From Dolomedes plantarius (taxonomy: Eukaryota > Arthropoda > Arachnida > Araneae > Dolomedidae): a stretch of DNA of 64,000 bases. The first letter of the stretch is position 1. The number at the start of each line of letters is the position of its first letter. Where the stretch lies: the NCBI GenBank assembly GCA_907164885.2, contig OU015490.1, forward strand, positions 235,885,622 to 235,949,621, read 5' to 3'. The notes below the pieces were generated by a model. It worked only from the letters and a program-made list of their open reading frames with translations. It ran no database searches and had not been told where the DNA came from. Shown in pieces: positions 22,619 to 34,610 of this stretch. A program made the position numbers and the translations under genes.

Positions 22619-24164
22619 AGGATACAAACCTGGAATTTTCATACCCTTAAAGTGACTACTTCTTATACTAGATATTGTGGAAGCAATTTTTATGGTGTCC
22701 GAAATTAAGGGTTTCTTTAGGGCTGGTGGTTGCATAATCTGCCCCTGGCTACTGCATTAACATCAGCTAGTGTGATGGAGGAAGAGGTCTGCACCAAGTT
22801 CCGCTCTCTGTATGTGATAAAAAAAATAGTTATTAAATTAAAGTTTTAGTGAGCATAATGTTCTATCATTTCATGCTTCTGTTATACGTAGATTGATATT
22901 GGAAATTTAAATAATTGAGAAAAATAACATTTAACACTCAAATGGCAAAAATATATAAATTGAGATGACAAAAAGATGGAAATGAATATAAGTGTTGTTA
23001 GATATTCCATTATGTTCGATACTGTTTTTTTAACGCTCTTCTTCAAAACTCTGTGTGAAAAATATTTGGCCTATTCTGTTGTGAAAACACACCGATTTCA
23101 TAGTTTTAAACATATTATAAATAATGCTTTAGCGTGAGGTTCAAGAAGTACTTATGCATATGAAAATCACTTGTTATTTCGACTAATTGAAATAGAATTA
23201 ATATTTTCCCCCTGATATCATGTAAAAGAAAATGTACAGCAATAATTGACATCAATGTAATTCTCAACGGAGGTCGTTAAAATTGTTTTCTTTTCACTTT
23301 ATCAAAAATATTTGACGAGTTGAAAGACTAGGAATAGCAAAGCTGAACTTTCGAATCCCCCCGATACGTACTTTTTGGAGATATATAAGTGAATTTATTT
23401 GCAAAAAAAATATAAATCTCAAAGTAAATCATTTTAACACTTATAATTTAATTGACACATTTTTAATAAATTTTATTGAAATATTTTCAGGATTAAAATT
23501 GAGTATACTCGGGTGTACTTAAAAAGATCATGCATTAAAATAGGTAAAATAAATATACACTCAAAACAGTTAATCCACATTGAGTTTTTTTAAATAAAAA
23601 AAATAATTTGTTTTGTTTCAAACAAACTAATACCAAATGCATCTAAGATAAACACAATATTAGTTTAAAAAAAGATTATATACTACAAAACAATAAATAT
23701 TTAAATTACGCTTTTTCTTAAAATAAATAATTACTTACATCGTGTTGCTAGAAATAATATGAAAAACTGTAAATTAAAATCGTTATTACTCAAAACATTT
23801 TAAACACTTTTAAACTAAATTAAGCAAATATTTAATTTTTCTATAGTTGTTGTCAATTTAGTGTGATATTTTTTCATGAATATTTCGAACTCAAGATTAA
23901 TTAAGCTCAATTTATTTAAAAGGAAAACTGTCCCCATTGTAGCTTTACGTTATATATTTAATAGCATATTATTGAAAGATTTTTTTATAAGATTATTTTT
24001 TAGTAGCTCTTTCAAAGTAGTAAAAAGTAATCTGTTTTACGTAAGTGCATATAAAGTAATCTGTGACTTAAAATTTATGATACCGATGACACGCCAGCTA
24101 CGAATGATCTGAAATTTTGATATTGAAAACCTTATACCTTAAGTTTTTCATGACTGCATAACAG
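22619..24164. other. No gene seen
   Basis: The first 150 bp may be leader sequence of the BEL-like element; the rest is AT-rich with no recognisable frame. Confidence 0.45.
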
Positions 24165-24235
24165 AATCGAGGATCGAACTCGCGAATCCTAATTTCAAGG
24201 GCAGCATTCTGCTGACCAGTCCCGACCTCAAAAGG
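24165..24235 (-). repeat. tRNA-like SINE head or tRNA pseudogene
   Basis: On the minus strand the sequence carries an A-box-like gggactggtcagcag, then a variable stretch and a B-box-like gagttcgatcct 40 bp later. The ends do not pair into a good acceptor stem by eye, so it is not called a functional tRNA. Confidence 0.4.
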
Positions 24236-24466
24236 AACTTTCTTTTCGGCTAATTTTACCTAACATACTTCCTCTTCCTTTGTCAGACAAATAACAAGGT
24301 AAATTGGCCAGGAATGTTTTTATTATTTGATTCACTGATTGGTTGGATGATTTTTTTTCATGCGGGAATTTTTTTTATCTTTTGTTTAATTGATAGTCCA
24401 TTATCTTTACTTACTTTAATCAACATAGTCAATCGGCTTCATTTAGCACCAGTATACCAAATGGCT

Positions 24467-24537
24467 AGCTAGGGCTGCTATTGAACATAGATTTCCAATT
24501 TCGAGAACTCTATTCTACCAACTGACTAGACCCGTGG
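24467..24537 (-). repeat. tRNA-like SINE head or tRNA pseudogene
   Basis: On the minus strand it reads gggtctagtcagttggtaga (A-box and D-arm-like), an anticodon-loop-like ttctcgaaatt and a degenerate T-arm. It is a decayed tRNA-derived sequence. The loop would suggest a Ser CGA ancestor, but this is weak. Confidence 0.35.
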
Positions 24538-24888
24538 TTGATAAAGGCGTTATTTCTGATTGCTGCACATATCACTCCCCTTTACTATTTGAGGCCAATA
24601 ACCTGTTAAATAAAACTTGATATATGTTTTTATCTCTCAGGTGCTATTCTCTCCAAATATGGTTAAATCGTCGATAGTCGAGAAGTTTTATTTGTACGTC
24701 ACGTTCCATTAAATTTGAAGTAGGAGCCACATTATTTGTCGACATATTCGCAATTGGTGACCCTCTCATAGCTGTGTCATGTTCTTCATATTAATCATTT
24801 TTTTTCATTAACTAAATGTTAAGTAAAATTTTACTGTACGTAAGTATTAATGTAGCCCAAATTTAAAATTCTATAATTATTTTCACAT

Positions 24889-25003
24889 TGAATCCACTAG
24901 CATCAGTGTTAAAGATTCCGTCGGAGGTGATCGGATAAATGGTATATGATTGGCTAAAATATCTTACACTGATACTATGCTATCGCTACGGATTCAATTT
25001 GAA
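24889..25003. repeat. Small MITE-like inverted repeat
   Basis: Ttgaatcc...tagcatcagtgtta near the left edge is mirrored by taacactgata-type sequence and ggattcaa at the right edge (24989-25002). It is about 115 bp with imperfect arms of about 30 bp and no clear target duplication. Confidence 0.4.
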
Positions 25004-25324
25004 CAGTTCTTAAGTTTAACAACCATAACCACGTACAATATCCATATGTCTGTAGAATATTTTGGCGTCTATTAAGAAGTAGCGATCTAAATGTAGATAG
25101 TAAATAACTTTGCTATTTTTTTTTCTTAATATGGCAAAATACCTTCTGAATATAAACCTAAATGTAGCAAATAAGTAACTGTGTTGAATTTTTACGGAAT
25201 AGGGAAATACTTTTCTAGATATATAACTAGATGTTGCAAGTAAGGAACCGTAATGAATTATCTTTATGGAAGGCTGAAATACTTTCTAGATATTTAAGTA
25301 GATGTAGCGAGCAAGGAACTGTTT

Positions 25325-25573
25325 TTAAACACGTTCACTGCCAGTAAAATTGATATATCCATCCTCAGAAGCCGACGGTTCTATGGTGTCCACCGCAACA
25401 TCACTATCTCCCTCCGATTTGCTCGTAGAATCGGAATCTTCATCGCTTGTGCTGTCATAATCAGAAATATCACTCTTTTCTAATAATCCTAATATTTCGG
25501 TTTCAGTCAATTTTGTATTCACTTTCCTTTTCTTGGGCTGTGAAGGTCCTGCCATACTTGTACTTTCCGCCAT
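25325..25573 (-). pseudogene. N-terminal piece of a piggyBac-like transposase
   Basis: The likely start is the ATG at 25573 (MAESTSMAGPSQPKKRKV), which carries a basic PKKRKV-like nuclear localisation signal, the same core as in SV40 large T. A long Ser/Asp/Glu-rich stretch (SDYDSTSDEDSDSTSKSEGD) follows, typical of piggyBac N-termini. The frame then runs into the terminal repeat and stops at the TTAA. The DDD catalytic domain and the Cys-rich tail are absent. The intact frame is notable in such a short copy. Any function as a small nuclear acidic protein is speculation. Confidence 0.6.
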
Positions 25574-25806
25574 TTTTGAAAACGCACATAAAAAAATTGA
25601 AACACAAAATTTGAAAACCACGCACGTAAAACATAAAAATAATGCTTCACTAACATGCCTCAAAATCCTCTTCGTTCAACCTCCAATGCCGCACTAAAAA
25701 TAAAGCCTATAACTTATCTTAGTCGACCGTTGTCCCAGAGCTACGCCGGCGTACGAGGTAGTGCCATGCTGACGCGCCAGCATGTCAGTGGCAGCGAACG
25801 TGTTAA
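25325..25806 (-). mobile_element. piggyBac-like element, internally deleted
   Basis: It is flanked by TTAA on both sides, with terminal inverted repeats (a)cacgttcactgcc on the left and cacgttcgctgcc on the right (minus strand). The right end also has a subterminal hairpin (catgctgacgcgccagcatg, near 25766-25785). At about 475 bp it holds only the 5' part of the coding region. Confidence 0.8.
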
Positions 25807-26120
25807 GTTTTTCTTTGTGGAATGGGGAATTACTTTCTAAATAAATATCTATATGTATCGAATATGGAACTGTGTTGATTTTTATTTATGGAGAGATGAA
25901 ATACTCTCTAGATATATAACTAGACGTAGCAAGTAAGGAACTATGTTGAAATTTCTTTACAGAATTGTGAAAAACTTTCTAGATATATAACTAGATGGAG
26001 CAAATATGGATCTGTGTTGATTTTTCTTTACGGGAAGGTGAAATACTTTCTACATATATGGGTTCCATCAATGTAACACAAGCATATTTGTACACTCTCA
26101 ATCTGTGAGAACTGTAAGTA

Positions 26121-27530
26121 CACTGCTGGCCACTGTAAATGCAACACCCTGAAGGAAACATGCAAATAACATGAAATTTACAACATGCATTAGCGGAGGT
26201 GAGATATGCAAATGATTAGAATTTCAGCGCAGACGCACATCACGCGCGCATGTGGCGCCACTTCAAAGCGCTATTTAAGGCTTGGAGATTTCGACGATTT
26301 CAAGTTCGGAAATTGTGTTTTTCTTCTGGTTTTTTCAAAAAAAACGATCAATTATGCCTCGTCGAAAACAGCGATCATCTTTTGATCAAGTATCCGAGTT
26401 CGACAGAGGAAGGATAGTGGCCTACCGAGATTGTGGATTATCTTTCAGGGAAATCGGTAGTCGTGTTGGACGAAACCAAACAACTGCAATGCGGATATGT
26501 GATCGTTGGATGCAGGAGGGTACGACGGACCGGCGTGTTCGATCGCATCCACCTCAGCGCACCACTTCACGTGATGACAGGCAAGTTGTGCGCATGGCAG
26601 TGACGGATCGTTCAGTCACATCACGAACCATAGCACAGCACATGCAGTCTGTAACGCATCATTCAGTGTCTGCGCGCACCATTCGACGCCGTTTACAGCA
26701 GAGTGGTCTGTCTGCAAGACGTCCATTGCTTTGTCTACCATTGACGCAGAACCACAGACGTCTCCGCCGCCAATGGTGCGATGACAGAAGGATGTGGACG
26801 GCAGAATGGAATGAAATTGTCTTTACTGACGAGTCACGCTTCTGTCTGCAACACCACGATGGTCGCATTCGAGTCTGGAGACACCGTGAAGAGAGGATGG
26901 TGAACAGCTGCGTTATGCACCGCCACACTGGTCCTGCACCGGGTATTATGTTATGGGGCGATATTGGATAACACTCTCGCACACCTCTAGTACGCATTGC
27001 CGGTACTTTAAACAGCCAGCGCTACATCTCCGAGGTTTCGGAGCCAGTTGTCCTTCCTTACCTTCAGGGCTTGCCCACAGCCATATTTCAACAGGATAAT
27101 GCGCGACCACACGTGGCACGCATTGTCCAACGGTTCTTCGTCAATCGACAGATTGAATTGTTTCCCTGGCCACCTCGCTCTCCGGATCTTTCGCAGATAG
27201 AAAACATGTGGTCCATGATTGCTCTACGATTGACCCAGATTCCATCCCCAGCTGCCACAGCAGATCAACTTTGGCAACGTGTGGAAGCTGCTTGGTCTGC
27301 TGTACCCCAAGAACTCATCCAAAGTCTCTTTGAATCAATGCCGAGGCGTGTGGCAGCGGTGATCTCCAACAATGGCGGCTACCCTGGCTACTGATTTTGG
27401 CAGGAACCACACTTCACAGAAGTCTATAAATTTAATCATTTGATACTTGGTCAACATGTTATCTACAAAATAAATTTTGTTGTGATATCTCTTGTCTTTC
27501 TTGGTGTTGCAATTTGGGTGGCCAGCAGCT
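26121..27530 (+). mobile_element. Tc1-like transposon, 1.4 kb
   Basis: The ends are inverted repeats (left cactgctggccac...tgcaacacc; right read on the minus strand agctgctggccac...ttgcaacacc), with TA at 26119-26120 and 27531-27532. The right flank is a TA/TG microsatellite. The single transposase gene is on the plus strand. The ends resemble those of the 46-47 kb copy, so the two are probably one family. Confidence 0.88.
26354..27394 (+). pseudogene. Tc1-type DD34E transposase, one in-frame stop
   Basis: The best start is ATG 26354 (MPRRKQRSSF), as in many arthropod Tc1 enzymes; a Met 24 codons upstream is less likely. The domains are an N-terminal helix-turn-helix (SEFDRGRIVAYRDCGLSFRE), a second helix-turn-helix with RTIRRRLQQSGL, then DDE residues in FTDESRF, FQQDNARPH and the Glu of SPDLSQIENMW, with 34 residues between the last two. 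A TAA at 26972-26974 interrupts the frame after WGDIG, where relatives have Tyr. The same frame then continues to the normal stop at 27394, so a single TAT/TAC to TAA change accounts for it. IGYHSRTPL is the usual motif. The copy is inactive as written. Confidence 0.9.
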
Positions 27531-30221
27531 TATATGTATATGTGTGTCTGTGTGTGTGTGAAAGAGATAAAGAAAGAGGACAGAGATTAAAACACATCTG
27601 AAGTTTATACTTCTAATTAGTTAGAAATATACTTCTAATTAGTTCTGAATGACTTGATAAACACGTTAATCTAGTATTCTACGTAACAACTTGCATGGAA
27701 TATGGATAACCTGAAACAGTTCATACGTCCGTTATATGGCTGAACTGCAATTCCTACTTCCGTCTCACACTATTTTGGCATTTTTTTTAAATCAATTAAA
27801 TTCTGTGATATTTTTAATTAAATTCTTTTCTTTTAATTCCGTTTCGATAAAAATAAGATAATCATTCTTTTTCTCAATGAAAACTTTTCTTCATTGATTT
27901 TCAATTATAACAAGGTACATCTCATTAAAATGGGAAATTATTTAGCTCAAAAATTGAAATGCTTTCGCAATTTTAACAAATAAAGGTCATTAAGAAACTT
28001 AAAAATTTAATTTTATGAAAACTACAGCTTTAATGGCTTTTCTCGAATATCTTCACTTTTAATTGTAAAATTACTACAACATAAATATTTTACAATAACT
28101 TTGTAATACATAAATTTTACTTTACCTAATATTCAAATGTAATTAATTTTACTGCTTTTGGCTCTGCTTTATTTTTTATTGTAATAATAATAATATTAGT
28201 TCTTTTTGTTAGCTTCTGAAAATATTCTGAATTATAATATAACTGAATTAAGCTTTTCTTAAAATGTTAGATACGTGTATTTAATATTTTGTAACAGTCA
28301 CTTACCGTGGAATCTCTCCATTTAAGAGTTACATATCACACAGTCACGTATCACTCATTACGATGACCACACAGGTAAGTATATTTACTTTGCCAACTCC
28401 AAATTCAAGGTCTATACTATGGTATTCTAAAAGTCTATATCTGTTAAGCTATATACATATGGCCTAACAGGCTGTTATTACTTGCGGTATGACAGCCATA
28501 AAAATACATATGGAATAAATATTAGCATAAACAAAACATATGACCTAAAAAAAATCATATGAAACTAACAAAAACATAACATCCCTAGCAAATGTTTTGG
28601 CCCTAGTATATCATATGTAATTCTCTGGTGAAGGACTATACCTGGTTTTCCGAAACTAATGTCTTTTATGGTCTCCATTACAATTTCACATGATGATGTC
28701 ACAATTTTTTTTTTGTTCTCAACTATATTCTTCTAAGATGGACTTATTTTATGACTATGAGTTTATAAAATTTACTTATAAATTAATAGTGCTGGCCATT
28801 ATTGTCAATTATCAATGAAAAAATGCTACTTATGTTAGAGATGATAAGGATTCCGATTGTAATTCTTCAAGAATTTTCTTTAAGAATCCTTTGATTTCGC
28901 ATTGAGCTTTCCATTTAATGTGGGTATCTCGTCATGAACTTCGCGTCATTCTTGCAAAAGAAGATAACTGTGGGTTTTGTCAGCATAAATGTTCATCATA
29001 AATTTACCTTTCTATAAATATCCCCTTTCACTCACCAGTGGAAAAAGTCGCTCTATTATGTTACCCTGCCATACTGAAATCGTCTAAATAAGCATCTGTT
29101 AAAAAGTTGAAGCATTTTTTTTTGTACAAATGAAAAAAGAATGGATCATTAAAAAATTAATAGCCTCCTAAACATTTACATCATAAGGAAAAATACAAAC
29201 TTGATGTTTGCTTCAAGAGTAGTGAGAGACTTTGAAGGCAGCTGAAAATGTTCCAGACAAATAAGTGTTTCTACTTCGCCTTACATTCCGTAACGTAGTA
29301 GACTTTGTTTCACAAAAAACCTATTAAATGCTTTAAATATTTAATTTGTTTTTCCACCCTTTTTTGATTATATTTAAAAATCAAATAGTTTATTATTTCC
29401 TTAACAGGAGAAACTTTTCTATTAATTTTCATTTTAAACATCGTACTTTTAATTTGATTTGCATTTGTCTAACAATGAAATATTTATATACTATTATTTC
29501 TATATATCTTTTTTGCTTGGAGACCTACTTTTGGAAAACGGCTGAACGTAAAAATTGGGTTGAGGTATCAAAGTAAAGGTCTTGTTATGTAGATGTGTCA
29601 GTCGAATAGAAATTTGATACTGGGGAAGGATTCGGGAGTGGGTGAGGGGCAATTTGCTCATATAAAGTGTATGGGAGAAGCATGAGCGAGAAATTTAAAC
29701 ATTTGGTCTACCTCTAGATGGCCTTCGCGAGTTCAATTCTCTGTTTGCATTTATTTTAATCACTTGCAACACTGAACTTCTAAATTTTAAAATCAAAACA
29801 TTCATAATTCTTTATTAATTATCACTGCTCTTATCTGCATAAGGCGCTCCGTTCAGTGTCATATTTGGCGTGTGCATGGTGTTCTATGTTGAGTCCTAAA
29901 GTAAATAAATGCTCAATATATATTGGTTCTATAAGGTCTATAAGGTTTATTACTAAGAGACCTATTTTGAGAGAAAAGAAGTGTGTAAAAATATGGTTCA
30001 GATATCAAAATAAAGGTCTAAATCTTTGAATAAAATTGTAAATTTTTTTGTCAATCAAATAAAGTGTACGTTTTATGCGTATTATGAGTTTACTCTTAGA
30101 AAAAAAATAAACATCAATTTAGGCGGTTTCTACTGTACTATTCAACAGCAGTAATTCTCTATCAACGAAGTGAAACTGAAAAAAATAATTTCCCAAGCAG
30201 AAAAGAAGACGGGAATCAAAT
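27531..30221. other. No gene seen; 2.7 kb AT-rich
   Basis: The stretch starts with a short TA/TG microsatellite (27531-27560). Beyond that I see only AT-rich DNA and one weak direct repeat, gagacctatttt... atatcaaaataaaggtct near 29957-30012, similar to 29519-29580. Confidence 0.5.
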
Positions 30222-30281
30222 TTTGTATGTATAACAATCAGCATTCAATAGTATATATTATGATCTTAGTGTATAAAAATA

Positions 30282-31694
30282 CACTCATGGACAAAAACAT
30301 TAGCGCACCAAGAAGGAGTCGTCAAAATGAAACGAAATTTTACATACGTAATGACTACTTTGATATAAGTAAATGATAAGAAAATCAAAGAAAAAGGATT
30401 ATTTATTTCAGAGGAAAAGGCAAAAGAACGGAGGAGTTAATACTCAGTTGGACCCCCCTCTAGCGCGAATGCACGATGCGATACGATCGGGCATTGAGTC
30501 ATACAAGTTCTGTATGATGTCTTGAGACATTTCGTTCCATATTTGCTGTAACCTTGCCTCTAGTTCGATCAAACTCGTGTGATGCCCAACTTGTCGTCCC
30601 AAATGATCCCAGATATGCTCGATTGGAGACAAATCTGGGGATCGGGCAGGCCAAGGAAGGGTAGTAACAGTGCGGAGACAGTCTTGTGACACCCTTGCCG
30701 TATGAGGCCGAGCATTGTCTTGTTGAAAAATGGCTCCTGGGAGCCGTTGCATGAGTGGCAACACATGTGGTTGCAGGATTTCATGAACATACCGCTGGGC
30801 TGTCATGGTGCCACGGAACAATACTAGGGGTGACCGTGTATTGTAGGCAATGGCACCCCATACCATCACACCAGCTGTGGGAGCGATGTGTCGCTGTACA
30901 GCAAAGGCAGGATTGAAGCGTTCACCACGGACTCTCCACATACGAACACGATTGTCATCACTGCCGAGATTGAATCTGGATTCGTCGCTAAAGACGACCT
31001 GGTTCCATTCCGCTGCAGTCCAGTTTCCTCTTGCGCGGCAAAACTCCAAAAGAGACGTCGATGGGTGGGCGTCAAGGGCAGCACACGTAATGGCCGCCGC
31101 GATACCAACTGTCCTTCAGCCAGGCGCCTTCGTATGGTTCGAGAAGACACAGAGGCCCCTAGTGAAGATGCTACCTGTGCCTGAATGGCGGCCGATGAAG
31201 CAGTTGGCTGTACGCGTGCATTTCTTACGATGTGGCGGTCTTCTCGACGACTGGTCTGTCGAGGGCGTCCTGAGCCTGGTCTTCGTGTACATGACATCTC
31301 TCGGGTCCACTGGTCCCAACACCTCCTCACAACACAATCATAGCGGCCTAATTGACGAGCTACTCGCCTATCTGACCACCCAGCTTCCATCATCCCGACG
31401 ATTCTCCCCCTCTCAAACTGCGACAACTACTTATATTGTCTTCGAACATGGCGTAATGGCATGTCTATCTCAGCTCTTCCTTTGTAAATGATTCAGCACA
31501 CTCAAACAAGCTTTGGTTACTTGTTTTATACTCCACAGAGTACGATGTTCAACGCCGTCTACCGGCTTTACGTAAAGCGCAATCACGCTGCATTTCTAAT
31601 CATTTGCATATCTCCCCGACATGTACCTTCATTGCAAGTTTCGTTACGATCCCGCAATTATTTCTTGGTGCGCTAATTTTTTTGTCCATGAGTG
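30282..31694 (-). mobile_element. Tc1-like transposon inserted in an array copy
   Basis: The terminal repeat of about 36 bp (cactcatggacaaaaa, then ttagcgcaccaagaa) lies at both ends, with TA at 30280-30281 and 31695-31696. Removing it restores the unit sequence gtgtataaaaatatacttc... seen in other copies, which proves the insertion site. Confidence 0.92.
30444..31462 (-). pseudogene. Tc1-type DD34E transposase, one stop and one frameshift
   Basis: The start is the ATG at 31462 (MPLRHVRRQYK). A TAG follows at codon 12 (31427-31429), after which the same frame continues with SQFERGRIVGMMEAGWSDRR, the helix-turn-helix region. Near 31050-31060 a one-base shift moves the reading to a second frame that carries the catalytic core: Asp in FSDESRF, Asp in FQQDNARPH and Glu in SPDLSPIEHIWD. 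It ends normally (MPDRIASCIRARGGSN) at 30444. Both breaks are single-nucleotide events, so the copy is young but dead. Smaller plus-strand frames over this region are antisense shadows. Confidence 0.9.
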
Positions 31695-31854
31695 TATATC
31701 TGAGGACAAGTTCTGTAGCACCGCAAGATTACACAGCATGAATTCGAAGACATCAAATTTTTTTCCGGTAGATCGATTGCTACCAGTAAATGTTTCGAGA
31801 AGTATATGACCAGAAATTTCTGGGAAGTATATATGTCATATTTCCCTGGCTCTA

Positions 31855-32960
31855 AGATATTTCTTCAATAACCCCTATCTCTTATTTTCGGGGGTTCCTC
31901 AAGGTTCCTTTAATGCTTCTAACCTTTTCAATATCTACATTAACGCCATTGTGTAGCACATAAAGCCTGAAATTAATAGCTTTGCTGACGATGCAGCCTC
32001 TAATCATAATCATAAATATGCAATTAAAAGCTATTAATGACCACGTTGTCATTATTAATTCCTGGCTCGTTAAATAGAAAATAAAAATTCACTCAGGTAA
32101 GTGCATTACCACTATGTCCACCTATAAACTATATAGAACCTATTCTAATTGCAATATTATAATTGGTTCTACCATTATCCCTTGGTGTAACACTGTTAAA
32201 TACCTAGAATTAATCCTTGATAAAACAAACTCACTTGAACACAACATATCATTAATAATCGTAATAAATTTTGTAATGCTAATAGGCAACTTTACCCCTT
32301 AATTGCCCGAAGTATAAAATTGAACTTATGTAACAAAATGCTCATTTATAAATCATTCTTAAGACCCTTACTTATGTATGCTGGGCCAGTTTGGTCGTAT
32401 GCAGCGGATTCCTACATTAAAATTCTGGCTGTTGCTCAAAACATGACTATTCGGCAAACATGACTATTTCTCCCCATGGTATTTTCGCAATATTGACATT
32501 TGTATGGAGATAAATCTCCCCACTTTTTAAATTTATCTTCAAAATCTTGCTGTCAACTTTCGTAAAAAATTACCAATGGATCTTAACGATTACGTCACTG
32601 TTGACCCAGCAAGCAAGAAACAGCCCTGTGCCATTTTTCCTCATAACTTTTAATTGTTTGCCCTATACTTTGTTCATCATCTCGCTTTGTTATTCATTCC
32701 TGAAACCGTTCTTGTATCTGATCAGTTTCACTTCCCCAACTTCCCCTTGGGCCACGTGAACAAGTTCTTGATTAGGTTCGCTCCGTCTTAATTTTTTTTC
32801 CCATGTTTTACTTTTACTTGAACTATCGAAGCTTTTTTGTTTCCCCCACTTTTTATTTTCCTTCCTACTTTCGTTTCTTACTGATAACTGAAGTTTTCTG
32901 CATTGCCATATCCTCCTACATTGGAGGGCCCGGCCCATGTATCGTAGTTTCCACTACTCT
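31855..32960 (+). pseudogene. Jockey-type LINE reverse transcriptase fragment, copy 1
   Basis: The reading starts in the middle of the reverse transcriptase with SGVPQGSFNASNLFNIYINA and, after a TAG, INSFADDAASN. The FADD corresponds to the catalytic YADD box. The thumb and C-terminal region follow in several frames (IIPWCNTVKYLELILDKT; then PWYFRNIDICMEINLPT). A 3' untranslated part runs to about 32960. Several stops and frameshifts are present. A closely related copy lies at 39.05-40.15 kb. The domains upstream (ORF1, endonuclease, RT fingers) are missing. Confidence 0.75.
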
Positions 32961-33178
32961 TCTTGAAGGCCCTGGAGGTTCTACATCAAGGAGGCTTCCT
33001 CGACCGTTGTGTAATAGGTTGATGTTCGTCACATCCGCACAGTGCTCGGGGTACAGAAATTTTGGTTGTAGGGACTGCGTTCTCGCTGTACTAACTCATG
33101 AAAAGCAGTCCACATGAATTGAGTCAAGATGTCCAAAAGACGCCTGGCTGGCTTCTTACAGGAGTATCAACCCGGAGT

Positions 33179-33213
33179 ATATATATATTTATATATATAT
33201 ATATATATATATA
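33179..33213. repeat. (TA)n microsatellite at an array unit border
   Basis: TA run of about 35 bp with one TTTA interruption, at the junction between array copies 1 and 2. Confidence 0.9.
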
Positions 33214-34543
33214 CATTGATTGATTACATGTTTTGCTGAGTATTATGTAGATGAGATTTTCTTAAACTTTTCAGACGGTGGCCTCTCTGTCAAATGGGAA
33301 ATAGGGTAGCTCTTTAAAAGGGGGCAATTTTTGATGGTAGGACATATTTTATTGATAGATTTTTTTGTAATGTATGAAAGATACATTTTCATAAAAATAT
33401 ATTCTTCAGGTATTTCTCAATCAGTGTGACCCATGCGCTTGATGGCGAAACGTAAACTTTTTATATACAGTTATATTGCATTGAAGGATAACAGAAGGTC
33501 ACTTCTGCCCATTATATTTATTAAGGTGACTCCGACTGGTTTAGTATACCAATTAAACGAATCAAACATGGTTCTACCGAATAAAAAGTAGAAAATAATA
33601 TGAAAAATAATTTTGCTTTATCTTAAAGTTTTGGAAAATTTTTCGTTATTATACTCATTATCCAAAAATTGTTTTTTTCTTAACTGAAAAATTCCATTGG
33701 CTGCTTTGTCAATATGCAGGTATACATCGCTTCATTGAAAGAAAAATCAAAGTCAGCAGTATTCATTGCAAAAGGATCGCCTACTCATGCTAGAATATCT
33801 ATATCCTGCAGATTATGGAAATAAACTTCAGATAACTATAAAGCTCCATGAAACTATACACGTTCACAATAATTTCATCAGATTTCTGTTCATCACTAAT
33901 TGCTACCAAGCAGGAAAGCTGAGATAAACTAAAATACTAAGAACACAAGATGTAAATTTTCTATGGAATCACTGATGTAACCTGTATGTCAGGAGCAAGG
34001 TTCCCAGACGTCCTCGCTCCTCTATAAAACGTATGTCAACATATATTTTGCATGTATAAAATCAAGTATTCAGCAGTTCTATATATACTTAGATTTTCGT
34101 GTATAAAAATGTACTTCAGGACAATTTCTTTAGCGGCGTAAAATTAGACACCATGAATTCAAAGACATCAAAATTTTTATTAGTAGATCGATAGCTACCA
34201 GACAAGGCCTACAGAAGTATTTGACCTGTAGTTTCTGGACGCTTTGAATGGCATACTTACATAGCGCTGGGGTTTACCTTAAACATGTAGGATATTCCCC
34301 GAGTAAAGACCTCTCATTTCACAGCGAGAGGTTAACGCTCGCCACATCCGCGAATTGCGGTTGATCGGAGTGCAGAGTATTTGGTACCTGTCACTAACTG
34401 ATGAAGATCAGATCACACGTATTGCGTCAGTATGTCCAAGAGGCGTCTCGGACTTATTACGTTCAAAGTAGTATCCGCCTGAGAGCACTTTGAATTTCGT
34501 CGTGAAATGTTGTATGGGTTCATTTCGACAATGTTGGGAAATA

Positions 34544-34607
<64 letters not shown>
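33214..34607 (+). repeat. Array copy 2, uninterrupted reference copy
   Basis: This is the only complete copy without an insertion. It runs from just after one TA microsatellite to the end of the next (TA)n(TG)n (34544-34607), so the unit is about 1.39 kb. All landmark blocks are present in order, including the hairpin cctctcatttcacagcgaga at 34310-34331. Confidence 0.85.
34544..34607. repeat. (TA)n(TG)n compound microsatellite
   Basis: About 23 bp of TA followed by about 40 bp of TG, at the end of array copy 2. The Thr-His frame opposite it is an artefact. Confidence 0.95.

Positions 34608-34610
<3 letters not shown>

Larger units (their letters stand above)
25040..26065 (+). repeat. 70 bp minisatellite, interrupted by a piggyBac remnant
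   Basis: Related units of about 70 bp repeat at 25108, 25177, 25246 and 25318, and resume after the insertion at 25868, 25938 and 26010. The core is gaaatactttctagatatat, aactagatgtagcaagtaag, gaactgtgttgattttt. At least eight diverged copies are visible. The inserted element sits exactly between the TTAA copies at 25325-25328 and 25803-25806. Confidence 0.8.
30222..33213 (+). repeat. Array copy 1 (5'-truncated, doubly invaded)
   Basis: It begins mid-unit (attttgtatgtataacaatcagc) and is cut by a Tc1 element at 30282-31694. It resumes with gaggacaagttctgtagc and gaattcgaagacatcaa, is cut again by a LINE (about 31855-32960), and ends with the unit tail and a TA microsatellite at 33179-33213. 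Confidence 0.75.

Noticed and set aside
24467..24537. Functional tRNA-Ser gene
   Set aside because: The acceptor and T stems do not pair and the B box is degenerate.
30850..31491. 213-codon plus-strand frame
   Set aside because: It is antisense to a well-supported Tc1 transposase.
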